Source: Bordetella parapertussis
GTDB lineage: Bacteria; Pseudomonadota; Gammaproteobacteria; Burkholderiales; Burkholderiaceae_C
Length of the DNA stretch: 7,461 bases
Assembly: GCA_943328885.2 (NCBI GenBank)
Contig: CALQBT020000121.1
Span: forward strand, 1-7,461
Direction of reading: 5' to 3'
Shown piece by piece: positions 1-5,736 of the stretch (positions are counted from its first letter, which is position 1; every line of letters starts with the position of its first letter). The position numbers and the translations under genes are program-made. The notes beneath the pieces were generated by a model. It made no database searches. It was not told where the DNA came from and saw only the letters and a program-made list of their open reading frames with translations.

Positions 1-1010
1 ATCTGTCCAAGATCGAGGCGGGCAAGCTCGAGCTCGAGCAGATCCCGTTCGATGTGCAGGAGCAACTCGGCGCCGCGTTGCGACCCTTCGCCGCCAGGTC
101 CTCAGCCCAGGGACTGGCGTTCAGCGTGCAGTGGGAGACGCCGCAGCGCATGCTGCTGGGTGACCCTTACCGCATCTGCCAGGTGCTCAACAACCTGGTC
201 GACAACGCCTTGAAGTTCACCTCCCAGGGTCAAATACGGGTGGCCGTGCGAACCGTCGAAACCCATGACACGGCCGACGATTGCGAACTATTTATAACCG
301 TCGAAGACAGCGGCATCGGCATCGCAGCCGAGCGCGCACAAGCCGTCTTCGACGCCTTCACGCAGGCCGACGTCTCGACCACGCGCCAGTACGGCGGTAC
401 CGGCCTGGGTCTGTACTTGTGCCGGCAAATCTGCGAACGCATGGAGGGTCAGATCAGCGTCAGCCCGCGCGCCGGCGGGGGCAGCGTCTTTACCTGCTTG
501 CTGCGCTGCAAGGTGGCGCACGGCATGTCGCCATTCGTCGAAACCCAGCCCCTGGACCAAGACTTGACACGGCCTTTGGTCGGCGCGCGCGTGCTGGTGG
601 TCGACGACAACCGGGTCAATCAAAAACTGCTCGAACTCTGGCTGACCAAGGAACAGATGCAGGTCTGCTGCGCCGCCGACGGCGAGGCTGCGTTGCGCGC
701 GGTCAGCGAGCGGGTCTTCGACGTGGTGTTGATGGATGTCTCGATGCCTGTGATGAACGGCATCGACGCCACCAGCGCAATCCGCGCGCTGGCCAGAAGC
801 GGCGGCGCCGGCAGCCAGCACTTCGCCAGCCTGCCGATCATCGGCGTGTCAGCCTACGCCATGAGCGGAGACCGCGAAACCTGCGTTGCTGCGGGAATGG
901 ACGACTACATCACCAAGCCAATCCAGCGCGACGCGCTGTTGACCAAGATCATCGCCGCATTGAACCGGTCTTCAGCTGCCGAACTCGGCGTGCTGCGGAT
1001 GGCTCTCTAG
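1..1010 (+). CDS. Hybrid sensor histidine kinase/response regulator, 3' part (5' end outside window)
   Basis: This is the C-terminal part of a hybrid two-component sensor kinase, which autophosphorylates a histidine and passes the phosphate to its own receiver domain. The frame is open from base 3 and begins with LSKIEAGKLELE, the typical end of the second HisKA helix, so the phosphoacceptor histidine and the sensor region lie left of the window. A GTG at base 54 is internal, not the start. Numbering residues from that GTG, the HATPase domain shows the N box (NLVDNALKFT, about 47-56), G1 (DSGIGI, 85-90), F box (FDAFTQAD, 99-106) and G2 (GGTGLGL, 114-120). The receiver domain (about 178-303) has the acidic pair D184/D185, phosphoacceptor D228 in VLMDVSMP, S266 and K288 in ITKPI. 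All key residues are intact. It ends about 15 residues after the receiver with no Hpt domain, so phosphotransfer onward would need a separate partner. The signal sensed cannot be inferred. Confidence 0.95.
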   Translation, partial: LSKIEAGKLELEQIPFDVQEQLGAALRPFAARSSAQGLAFSVQWETPQRMLLGDPYRICQVLNNLVDNALKFTSQGQIRVAVRTVETHDTADDCELFITVEDSGIGIAAERAQAVFDAFTQADVSTTRQYGGTGLGLYLCRQICERMEGQISVSPRAGGGSVFTCLLRCKVAHGMSPFVETQPLDQDLTRPLVGARVLVVDDNRVNQKLLELWLTKEQMQVCCAADGEAALRAVSERVFDVVLMDVSMPVMNGIDATSAIRALARSGGAGSQHFASLPIIGVSAYAMSGDRETCVAAGMDDYITKPIQRDALLTKIIAALNRSSAAELGVLRMAL

Positions 1011-1062
1011 CATTTGAGCTGCGGCCCATTCGGACACCTGGCGCAGCAGTTGCCAGACCCGC

Positions 1063-1836
1063 TCAGCGCGCGGGGCGCTCGCCTCGTGGCGCTATGGGCA
1101 TGCGGTAGAGCCACACCGGCCGCTGCCCCGGCTTTCGCAGCGCGGCCGTTGCAACCAGCACCTCGTCCGCAAACTCCAGGCTGACGAGCCAGGACCCGGC
1201 CCGCATTTCACGGCTGGCCTTGGCGATCGCACGCGCCAGCGATTCGGGCCGCTGGAACAGATAGACCAAGTCGTAGTCGGCCCAGGACTCGGCCCAGAGG
1301 TCGCCTCTTCGCACGCGCGCCCAAGGGCAGCGCCAGGCGCAGAGCCAGCGCAACGACCGGCTCCACTCGATGCCCACCAGTTCGGCATCCGCAAACTCGG
1401 CGCGCAACTCGATCAAGCCGGCGCCATGGCCACAACCCGCATCGAGTATGCGGGGCGGCGGCTGGCGGCCAGCCAAACGGGTCTTGAGCGCCAGCCCGCG
1501 CAGGGCGCCGCTGGGCGTCGGGAACCAGGGCGCGTCGCGCCAGGCGCGCACCGGGTACAAGCCCACCAGCGCGAGCAACAAACCCAGCCAGGCCCAGGCC
1601 GGCAAGCCCGCGCCCGGCGCCAGCAGCAGCATCGACAGCGGGAACCCTAGCGCCACGATCAGTTGCCGCCAGCGTTGACCCATCGTGAGGCTGGCGGCAA
1701 GATTGCCGATCATCGCCAGCACAGCCGCCCATTCCAGCGCGAGCCCGGCGCGCTGCAGCAGCAACCAGACACCCCAGGACGCACCCCAGCACAGCAAGGC
1801 CGGAAGCGGCCAGCGCAACAACCACCCGGCAGTCAC
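1063..1836 (-). CDS. Membrane-anchored class I SAM-dependent methyltransferase
   Basis: This 257-residue protein joins a hydrophobic N-terminal half to a soluble methyltransferase half. Residues about 10-97 contain three or four likely membrane helices (around 10-30, 34-52, 58-75 and 79-97). From residue 128 a Rossmann-type SAM-binding domain begins with motif I ILDAGCGHGAG (130-140), followed by the acidic residue E157 after strand 2, a GDL at 178-180 and the YDLVYLF strand (188-194) where motif IV is expected. The catalytic domain is short (about 130 residues), so the substrate may be small or membrane-bound; the sequence does not say which. The start is a GTG at 1836; between it and the upstream in-frame TGA there is no other usual start codon, and its Shine-Dalgarno sequence is weak. 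It is transcribed toward the histidine kinase, with only 52 bases between the two stop codons, and diverges from the 2126 operon. The methyltransferase call is firm; the substrate is unknown. Confidence 0.85.
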   Translation of the reverse strand: MTAGWLLRWPLPALLCWGASWGVWLLLQRAGLALEWAAVLAMIGNLAASLTMGQRWRQLIVALGFPLSMLLLAPGAGLPAWAWLGLLLALVGLYPVRAWRDAPWFPTPSGALRGLALKTRLAGRQPPPRILDAGCGHGAGLIELRAEFADAELVGIEWSRSLRWLCAWRCPWARVRRGDLWAESWADYDLVYLFQRPESLARAIAKASREMRAGSWLVSLEFADEVLVATAALRKPGQRPVWLYRMPIAPRGERPAR

Positions 1837-2125
1837 AGGCCGTCCACCCGACTGGTCGGCGGCCAGAACTCAAGCGTCGCAAGCCATCGTTGCCGCATCG
1901 GCATCAACTGCAAGACCTCGGAAAAATCAGGCTGTCGACTGAATTGACGGTCTATTCCTAAAAACATCTTTTGTGTGTAAACTAGTTATAGATTGGAGTG
2001 AAATCCCTATTCAAACAGACTAGGCGATTTATGGTGTTCAATCGCTCAAGACATGTCGCAGCGATATTTTCCACCCCGCAGCGGGCCGACTTGCCCGCTC
2101 ATCGTACACAAAGGCTGATGCGCAG
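1837..2125. promoter_or_regulatory. Divergent intergenic region, AT-rich core, probable promoter region
   Basis: No convincing coding frame lies between the methyltransferase start and the 2126 gene, which are divergently oriented. The segment from about 1950 to 2040 is clearly richer in A+T than its surroundings, as expected for promoters. Candidate elements are weak: on the + strand a TATAGA at 1987-1992 lacks a good -35, and a TTGACG at 1944-1949 lacks a good -10. On the - strand TTTACA (1981-1976) could be a -35 for the methyltransferase but has only a poor -10. A short inverted repeat, GCGATT/AATCGC, at 2024-2029 and 2040-2045 with a 10-base spacer could be an operator. The promoter role is inferred from gene orientation and base composition. 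Confidence 0.45.
2080..2099 (+). other. GC-rich hairpin in the 5' leader of the channel operon
   Basis: The bases AGCGGGC (2080-2086) and GCCCGCT (2093-2099) form a perfect 7-bp stem around a 6-base loop. The stem ends 10 bases before the AAAGG (2110-2114) that probably serves as the ribosome-binding site of the 2126 gene. There is no T-tract after it, so it is not a standard intrinsic terminator. It may affect translation or message stability, or may simply be a chance structure in GC-rich DNA. Confidence 0.3.
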
Positions 2126-2416
2126 ATGGAGACCTTCCTGATCATTGTGGCCTTGGCCTTCGTGGCCTTGGCGATGGTCTTGTTCTTCGAATTAAAAAGA
2201 ACCCAGAGCCGGCTGGAAGAGATTCGCGGCGAAGTCGAGCAACAGGTTCGCAGAAGCCTGAACGACGCAACCGAACCCTTGACACGCATCCCGGGACTCG
2301 AGCAGCGACTGGGCGCTGTAGAGCGCAATGTGGCGGGACTTCAACCGGCAGCAACAGCCGCCAAGCGCGATGCAACACCCGAGGAGCAAGCCACGCTGCC
2401 AAAACCGCCGGTCTGA
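2126..2416 (+). CDS. Small single-pass membrane protein with cytoplasmic coiled coil (hypothetical)
   Basis: I do not recognise a family for this 96-residue protein. Residues 3-21 are a strongly hydrophobic membrane helix with almost no leader. It is followed at once by a charged, heptad-like region (about 22-47, rich in E, R, Q and L) and a second amphipathic stretch (about 55-73, IPGLEQRLGAVERNV), ending in an alanine/proline-rich tail. The positively charged side lies after the helix (KR at 24-25), which suggests the C-terminus is cytoplasmic. The ATG at 2126 was chosen because AAAGG lies 11 bases upstream; the ATG at 2118 opens a frame of only seven codons. It is the first gene of a probable operon, 46 bases before the 182-residue gene and followed by the channel gene. 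It could be an oligomerising or scaffolding subunit of the channel, but that rests only on position. Confidence 0.7.
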   Translation: METFLIIVALAFVALAMVLFFELKRTQSRLEEIRGEVEQQVRRSLNDATEPLTRIPGLEQRLGAVERNVAGLQPAATAAKRDATPEEQATLPKPPV

Positions 2417-2462
2417 CCTGAACCGCCGCTAGACACCTCACCCATCACATCGAGAAACGTCC

Positions 2463-3011
2463 ATGCCCATGCCAGACACACCCAAAATTTTCACCGGTCC
2501 CGATGCTGTCTTCGTCGCAGTGCTGTTGAGCTTGCTGGGGACCGTGTGGTTCCTGGGCTATGGCAGTTACCAGGAAATCACGAAGGTGGAAAAGGTCCGC
2601 GGCACGGCTGCGACCTTCGTCAAGTGGATCGAAACAGCACAGGCGCAACGAGCTGCCGGCACAGCGGTGGCGCCAGCGGCCTGTTCGCGCGACACGGCCA
2701 CCTCGCCAGCACGCCTGAACTGGGCTGATTGCCTGAACGCGCTGCAAGGCCCCGGCCAAGCCATGCACGGCATCAAGAACCCGCTGCACGCCAATTCACG
2801 GGTGTTCAGCAGCAAATGCGACCGCCAAGCACTCGACACCCAGGGCAGCATCGTGGTCGAAAAAGGTGTCAGCGGGTTGAACGGCACTGCGCAGGTGATC
2901 GCCTATGGGCCGATCAACGAGCGCGAACCCATCCATGAAGAGCTGTTGTTGCGCGTGACAGTGTGTGGCCACGGCTTCACGTCCAGTGGCGTTGCCGAGG
3001 TGAAATTCTGA
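2463..3011 (+). CDS. Single-pass membrane protein with four cysteines, coupled to the channel gene (hypothetical)
   Basis: I do not recognise a family for this 182-residue protein. It has a short polar N-terminus, one membrane helix (about 14-34), a helical continuation (to about 62, including FVKWIETAQ) and then a mixed, probably beta-rich domain. Four cysteines (C74, C90, C119, C168) could form two disulfides if the domain is periplasmic. The helix-then-globular-domain layout resembles type IV pilin-like proteins, but the usual prepilin peptidase site is absent, so I treat that as a shape similarity only. The ATG at 2463 follows GAGAAA (2452-2457) at a good distance; an ATG at 2469 is possible and loses two residues. 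Its TGA overlaps the channel ATG (TGATG), which indicates translational coupling and suggests the two products work together. An accessory-subunit role is inference. Confidence 0.75.
   Translation: MPMPDTPKIFTGPDAVFVAVLLSLLGTVWFLGYGSYQEITKVEKVRGTAATFVKWIETAQAQRAAGTAVAPAACSRDTATSPARLNWADCLNALQGPGQAMHGIKNPLHANSRVFSSKCDRQALDTQGSIVVEKGVSGLNGTAQVIAYGPINEREPIHEELLLRVTVCGHGFTSSGVAEVKF
2997..3003 (+). promoter_or_regulatory. Strong ribosome-binding site for the channel gene
   Basis: GAGGTGA lies inside the end of the 2463-3011 gene and is 7 bases from the ATG at 3011. This is an excellent Shine-Dalgarno match and decides the start at 3011 over the longer open frame beginning at 2963, which would overlap the upstream gene by 49 bases and add 16 residues that do not look like part of the channel. 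Confidence 0.8.
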
Positions 3012-4675
3012 TGCAAGCGACCGACACCCCCCTCACGCCGAGCTCTGTCCTTGAGCTTCCGTCCGGCATGAGCCTGCGCAGGCTGATGTATTCCTGGCTG
3101 CTGGACCCCAACATCAAGGACAACCTGCGAGCCAGATTCGACGGCTACATCGCGGTGCTGATCATCGGCAACCTGCTGGCGATGGTGTTCGAGAACGTTC
3201 CTGGCATCTACGACAACAACAAGGCCTGGTTTCACGGCTTCGACATCTTCTCGATCGCTGTGTTCTCGATCGAGTACCTGCTGCGCCTGTACCTGGCGCC
3301 CGAGGACGCCGAGTTTGCCAAGTCGCGTTATCCGCGGCTGCGCTATGTCTTCAGCATCTATTCGCTGATCGACCTGGCGGCGATCCTGCCTTTTTATGCC
3401 GCCCTGTTGCTGCCGATTCAAACCGATCTGCGCATGCTCAGGATATTGCGGCTGCTGCGCTTGTTCAAGCTGTTCCGCGTGCTGGTGCCGGCGATCAAGG
3501 AGTTCCGGGACCTCAACCGCGGCCGCACCTTCCGCCAGCATGTGCACGCGCTGGTTTCACCGAGCGAGTTCGGCGGCAAATTGCACGAGTTTTTCGACCT
3601 GACGATCATGATGTGGGTGGTGATCTCGGTCATCGCGGTCGTGTTCGAATCGGTGGATTCGGTCTACCGCGATCTGGCGGTCGAATTCGTCGTGCTCGAT
3701 GCGATAGCGGTCAGCATCTTCACCATCGAGTACATGATGCGCTTGTACGCCTGCGTCGAGGACCCCCGTTACAAGCACTGGCTGGCGGGACGCTACCGAT
3801 TGGCCACCAGCCCGGCGTCAATCGTTGACTTCCTGGCGATCGTGCCCTTCTTCCTCGAAGCGCTGCTGCACCACTTGTTCGACTTGCGCTTCCTGCGGGT
3901 GTTCAGGTTGATCCGGCTGATGAAGCTCACCCGCTACACCGGCGCGACCCAGACCCTGTACGCTGCGATGAAGCGCGAAGGGCCGGTGATCGCTGCGTCA
4001 GGCTTCATCATGATGCTGCTGGTGGTGGTGGCGGCGAGCCTGGGCTACTTGTTCGAGCACGATGCGCAGCCTGAGAAGTTCGAGAACATCCCGCAGTCGA
4101 TCTACTGGTCGGTGATCACGCTGGCCAGCGTGGGCTACGGTGACATCAGCCCGGTCACACCGGCAGGACGGCTGATCACGGTGGTGCTGGCCTTGCTGGG
4201 CATCGGCATCTTCGCAGTGCCTGCCGCGGTGTTGTCATCGGCCTTCAACGACCAGTTGCGGATCGAGCGCGAAACCATGCAGAACGAGCTCTACTCCATG
4301 CTCGAAGACGGTGTGATCTCGCCGGAAGAGCAACACCTGATCGACCGCGAAGCCGCGCGCCTGCACCTGTCCGCGCCGGAGGTCGCGCGCATCATGGAGC
4401 GCGCCAGGCAGCAGCGCGCAGCCGCAACCACCGGTCACGGCGGCATCCCGTTCTCGATGGTGCAGGATCGGCCGGCGGTGGCGCTGCAGCAGTACCGCAT
4501 GCTGATCGGTCAGCTGAACCAGATTGCCGAGTTGTCCGATCGACAACAACTCGAACAGATGCTGGCCGTGCCGGGCGACGCCACCGACCTGGAACGTCAG
4601 GTCTGGCAGTTGCTGGCGGCTCAGGGCGGATCGGGCAAGTCGACGTCGAGCGAGGCCAGTGTGAGCGGCACATGA
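3011..4675 (+). CDS. Voltage-gated potassium channel with tandem voltage sensors and one pore
   Basis: This 554-residue inner-membrane protein is predicted to conduct K+ and respond to membrane voltage. Domains in order: cytoplasmic N-terminus (1-42); first voltage sensor with S1 (43-61), S2 (77-95), S3 (113-133) and S4 (140-158); linker without a pore (159-193); second voltage sensor with S1 (195-213), S2 (226-246), S3 (267-286) and S4 (292-309); S5 (about 325-348); pore helix and filter SVGYGD (373-378); S6 (388-412); cytoplasmic tail (413-554). Each S4 has six basic residues three apart (R141-R156 and R293-R308). Acidic partners recur at E61/E213, D78/D230, E88/E240 and D121/D273. The filter is the canonical K+ signature except that serine replaces the usual threonine before VGYG. 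Typical bacterial six-helix channels are about 250-300 residues with one sensor, so this one is much longer. The tail holds a short charged helical module (430-470) and a region that may be a coiled coil (about 488-540). The start is fixed by the Shine-Dalgarno sequence at 2997-3003. It is the third gene of a probable operon. K+ channel: very sure; voltage dependence: likely. Confidence 0.93.
   Translation: MQATDTPLTPSSVLELPSGMSLRRLMYSWLLDPNIKDNLRARFDGYIAVLIIGNLLAMVFENVPGIYDNNKAWFHGFDIFSIAVFSIEYLLRLYLAPEDAEFAKSRYPRLRYVFSIYSLIDLAAILPFYAALLLPIQTDLRMLRILRLLRLFKLFRVLVPAIKEFRDLNRGRTFRQHVHALVSPSEFGGKLHEFFDLTIMMWVVISVIAVVFESVDSVYRDLAVEFVVLDAIAVSIFTIEYMMRLYACVEDPRYKHWLAGRYRLATSPASIVDFLAIVPFFLEALLHHLFDLRFLRVFRLIRLMKLTRYTGATQTLYAAMKREGPVIAASGFIMMLLVVVAASLGYLFEHDAQPEKFENIPQSIYWSVITLASVGYGDISPVTPAGRLITVVLALLGIGIFAVPAAVLSSAFNDQLRIERETMQNELYSMLEDGVISPEEQHLIDREAARLHLSAPEVARIMERARQQRAAATTGHGGIPFSMVQDRPAVALQQYRMLIGQLNQIAELSDRQQLEQMLAVPGDATDLERQVWQLLAAQGGSGKSTSSEASVSGT
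3137..3478 (+). repeat. Voltage-sensor repeat 1 (channel residues 43-156)
   Basis: This is the first of two protein-level repeats within the channel gene. It carries S1-S4 with E61, D78, E88 (IEYLLRLY), D121, LPF and an S4 with basic residues at 141, 144, 147, 150, 153 and 156. It aligns with residues 195-308 at a constant offset of 152 and no gap. No S5, filter or S6 follows it: the next 35 or so residues are polar and lead straight into the second S1. Confidence 0.88.
3593..3934 (+). repeat. Voltage-sensor repeat 2 (channel residues 195-308)
   Basis: This is the second copy of the S1-S4 unit, with E213, D230, E240 (IEYMMRLY), D273, VPF and an S4 with basic residues at 293, 296, 299, 302, 305 and 308. 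Unlike the first copy it is joined to the pore region (S5 to S6, bases about 3983-4246) and therefore corresponds to the normal sensor of a six-helix channel. By position the first copy is the extra one. Confidence 0.88.
4621..4675. other. 55-bp tail-to-tail overlap of the channel and flhB-like genes
   Basis: The + strand channel stop TGA is at 4673-4675 and the - strand flhB-like stop TGA (read as TCA) is at 4621-4623. The last 17 or so codons of each gene therefore share DNA. The shared part encodes a Gly/Ser/Thr-rich channel tail and an Asp/Pro-rich FlhB tail, both probably disordered. There is no room for a terminator between the genes, so the two transcripts would be complementary at their 3' ends. 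Confidence 0.85.
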
Positions 4676-5733
4676 AGCCCATTGCGGCTGTCGTAGGCCC
4701 AGGCCAGCAGCCGTGCAATCACCGCATAAAGGCCCGGTGGAATGGCATCACCGAGTTCGACATGGGCCGACAACCAACGCGCCAACAAGGGTGATTCGGC
4801 CAGCGGGATGTCGTGCGTGATGGCCAGTTCGCGGATGCGCAAGGCCACGTCATCGACCCCTTTGGCGATCACCGTGGGTGCGGCCATCCGGTCGCGGTCG
4901 TAGCGCAGCGCCACGGCATAGTGGGTCGGGTTGACGACGACAACGTCGGCCTTCTCGACCGCCGACATCATGCGGCGCCTGGAGGCTTCACGCTGCAAGG
5001 ACCGCACGCGGGCTCGGATTTCGGGCGAACCTTCGCTTTCCTTGGTCTCGTCCTTCATGTCTTGCGCCGACATCCGCATTTCCTTGCGGAAGCTCAGCCA
5101 CTGGAAGCTCGCGTCGCCCACCGCGATCACCAGCACCACCGCACCCAACCACAACAGGCCGCTGCCCAGCACGCCCGACAGGCGAGCCACCGCAGCGGGC
5201 AGCGAGGCCGATGGCGGCAGCAGCAGGCTGTCGCGCTGGATCATGAAATAAGCCGTTCCCACGCCGATCACCGCGAGCGTGACAAACACCGCTTTGACCA
5301 GCGCGAACAGATTGCGGCTGGAGAACATGCGGGCGAATCCGGCCAAAGGATCGAGCCGCGTGAGGTCGAAGCGCAGCGCGAACACCGGTCGCAGCTTGGC
5401 CAGCGCCAAGGGCGCCAATGCGCTGGCCACTGCAGCGACCACCATGAAGACCAGCAGCCACAGGCCAAAATCCAGCAAAGGGCCTCGCGCCCAGCGCGCG
5501 AGGTGATCCAAAGGGTCTTCGCGGCCGTTAAAACGCAGCAGCTCGGTGAGCATTCGCGCGGTCGTCGCCCACATCCGCGGGCCCGCCAGGGCCACTGCCA
5601 GCGCTGCCACGCTGAGCAGCAGCATGAAACTCAGGTCTCTGGACTGAGGAAAACGCCCTTCCTCGCGCGCTTTCTCGAGCTTGCGTTCACTCGGTTCTAG
5701 TGAGCGTTCCTCGCCACCTTGCTCGCCGGCCAT
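4621..5733 (-). CDS. flhB: FlhB/YscU-family type III export apparatus switch protein
   Basis: FlhB-family proteins sit at the type III export gate and switch substrate class after self-cleavage. This protein has 370 residues, close to the family norm. The N-terminus has the family start (EPSERKLEKAREEGRFPQSRDL, around residues 13-34), followed by four membrane helices (about 35-52, 88-110, 146-165 and 190-207). The linker with DETKESEGSPEIRARVR and REASRRRMM follows (about 228-256). The cytoplasmic domain has the autocleavage motif NPTH at 268-271, nearly the same position as in enteric FlhB, followed by HYAVALRYD, the KGVDD/ALRIRELA segment and ESPLLARWL. A tail of about 20 residues beyond LLAWAY is extra and partly lies in the overlap with the channel gene. 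The start ATG is 3 bases after the Sel1 gene stop. No other flagellar or secretion genes are visible, so it may be a stand-alone or second FlhB. The flagellar versus injectisome assignment rests on sequence resemblance; family membership is very sure. Confidence 0.9.
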   Translation of the reverse strand: MAGEQGGEERSLEPSERKLEKAREEGRFPQSRDLSFMLLLSVAALAVALAGPRMWATTARMLTELLRFNGREDPLDHLARWARGPLLDFGLWLLVFMVVAAVASALAPLALAKLRPVFALRFDLTRLDPLAGFARMFSSRNLFALVKAVFVTLAVIGVGTAYFMIQRDSLLLPPSASLPAAVARLSGVLGSGLLWLGAVVLVIAVGDASFQWLSFRKEMRMSAQDMKDETKESEGSPEIRARVRSLQREASRRRMMSAVEKADVVVVNPTHYAVALRYDRDRMAAPTVIAKGVDDVALRIRELAITHDIPLAESPLLARWLSAHVELGDAIPPGLYAVIARLLAWAYDSRNGLHVPLTLASLDVDLPDPP

Positions 5734-5736
5734 GCG

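Noticed and set aside
1038..1056. CTGGC/GCCAG inverted repeat between the convergent kinase and methyltransferase genes
   Set aside because: The stem is only 5 bp and has no T-tract, so it does not support a terminator.
281..1108. Open frame on the + strand overlapping the histidine kinase in another frame
   Set aside because: The kinase frame has all HATPase and receiver motifs; the alternative is arginine-rich and has no motif.
1944..1992. Exact sigma-70 promoter for the channel operon
   Set aside because: TTGACG and TATAGA are both present but are 37 bases apart, and neither has a good partner at 16-18 bases, so I do not mark a defined promoter.
2463..3011. Type IV pilin or pseudopilin identity for the 182-residue protein
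   Set aside because: The helix-plus-globular layout is similar, but the prepilin peptidase motif with glycine before a phenylalanine-like residue and glutamate at +5 is missing.
3137..3478. Idea that the first voltage sensor is an Hv1-type proton channel
   Set aside because: The S4 lacks the RxWRxxR signature and S1 has no clear aspartate at the expected mid-membrane position. A leak path cannot be excluded, but the sequence does not support calling it Hv1.
2903..3547. Open frame of 214 codons on the - strand opposite the channel gene
   Set aside because: It is Q/H/R-rich and antisense to the conserved voltage sensor, so it is a shadow frame.
4813..5700. Long open frame on the + strand, opposite the flhB-like gene
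   Set aside because: Its translation is rich in Q, H and R with no recognisable motif, and the opposite strand encodes a clear FlhB-family protein. It is a by-product of GC-rich codon use.
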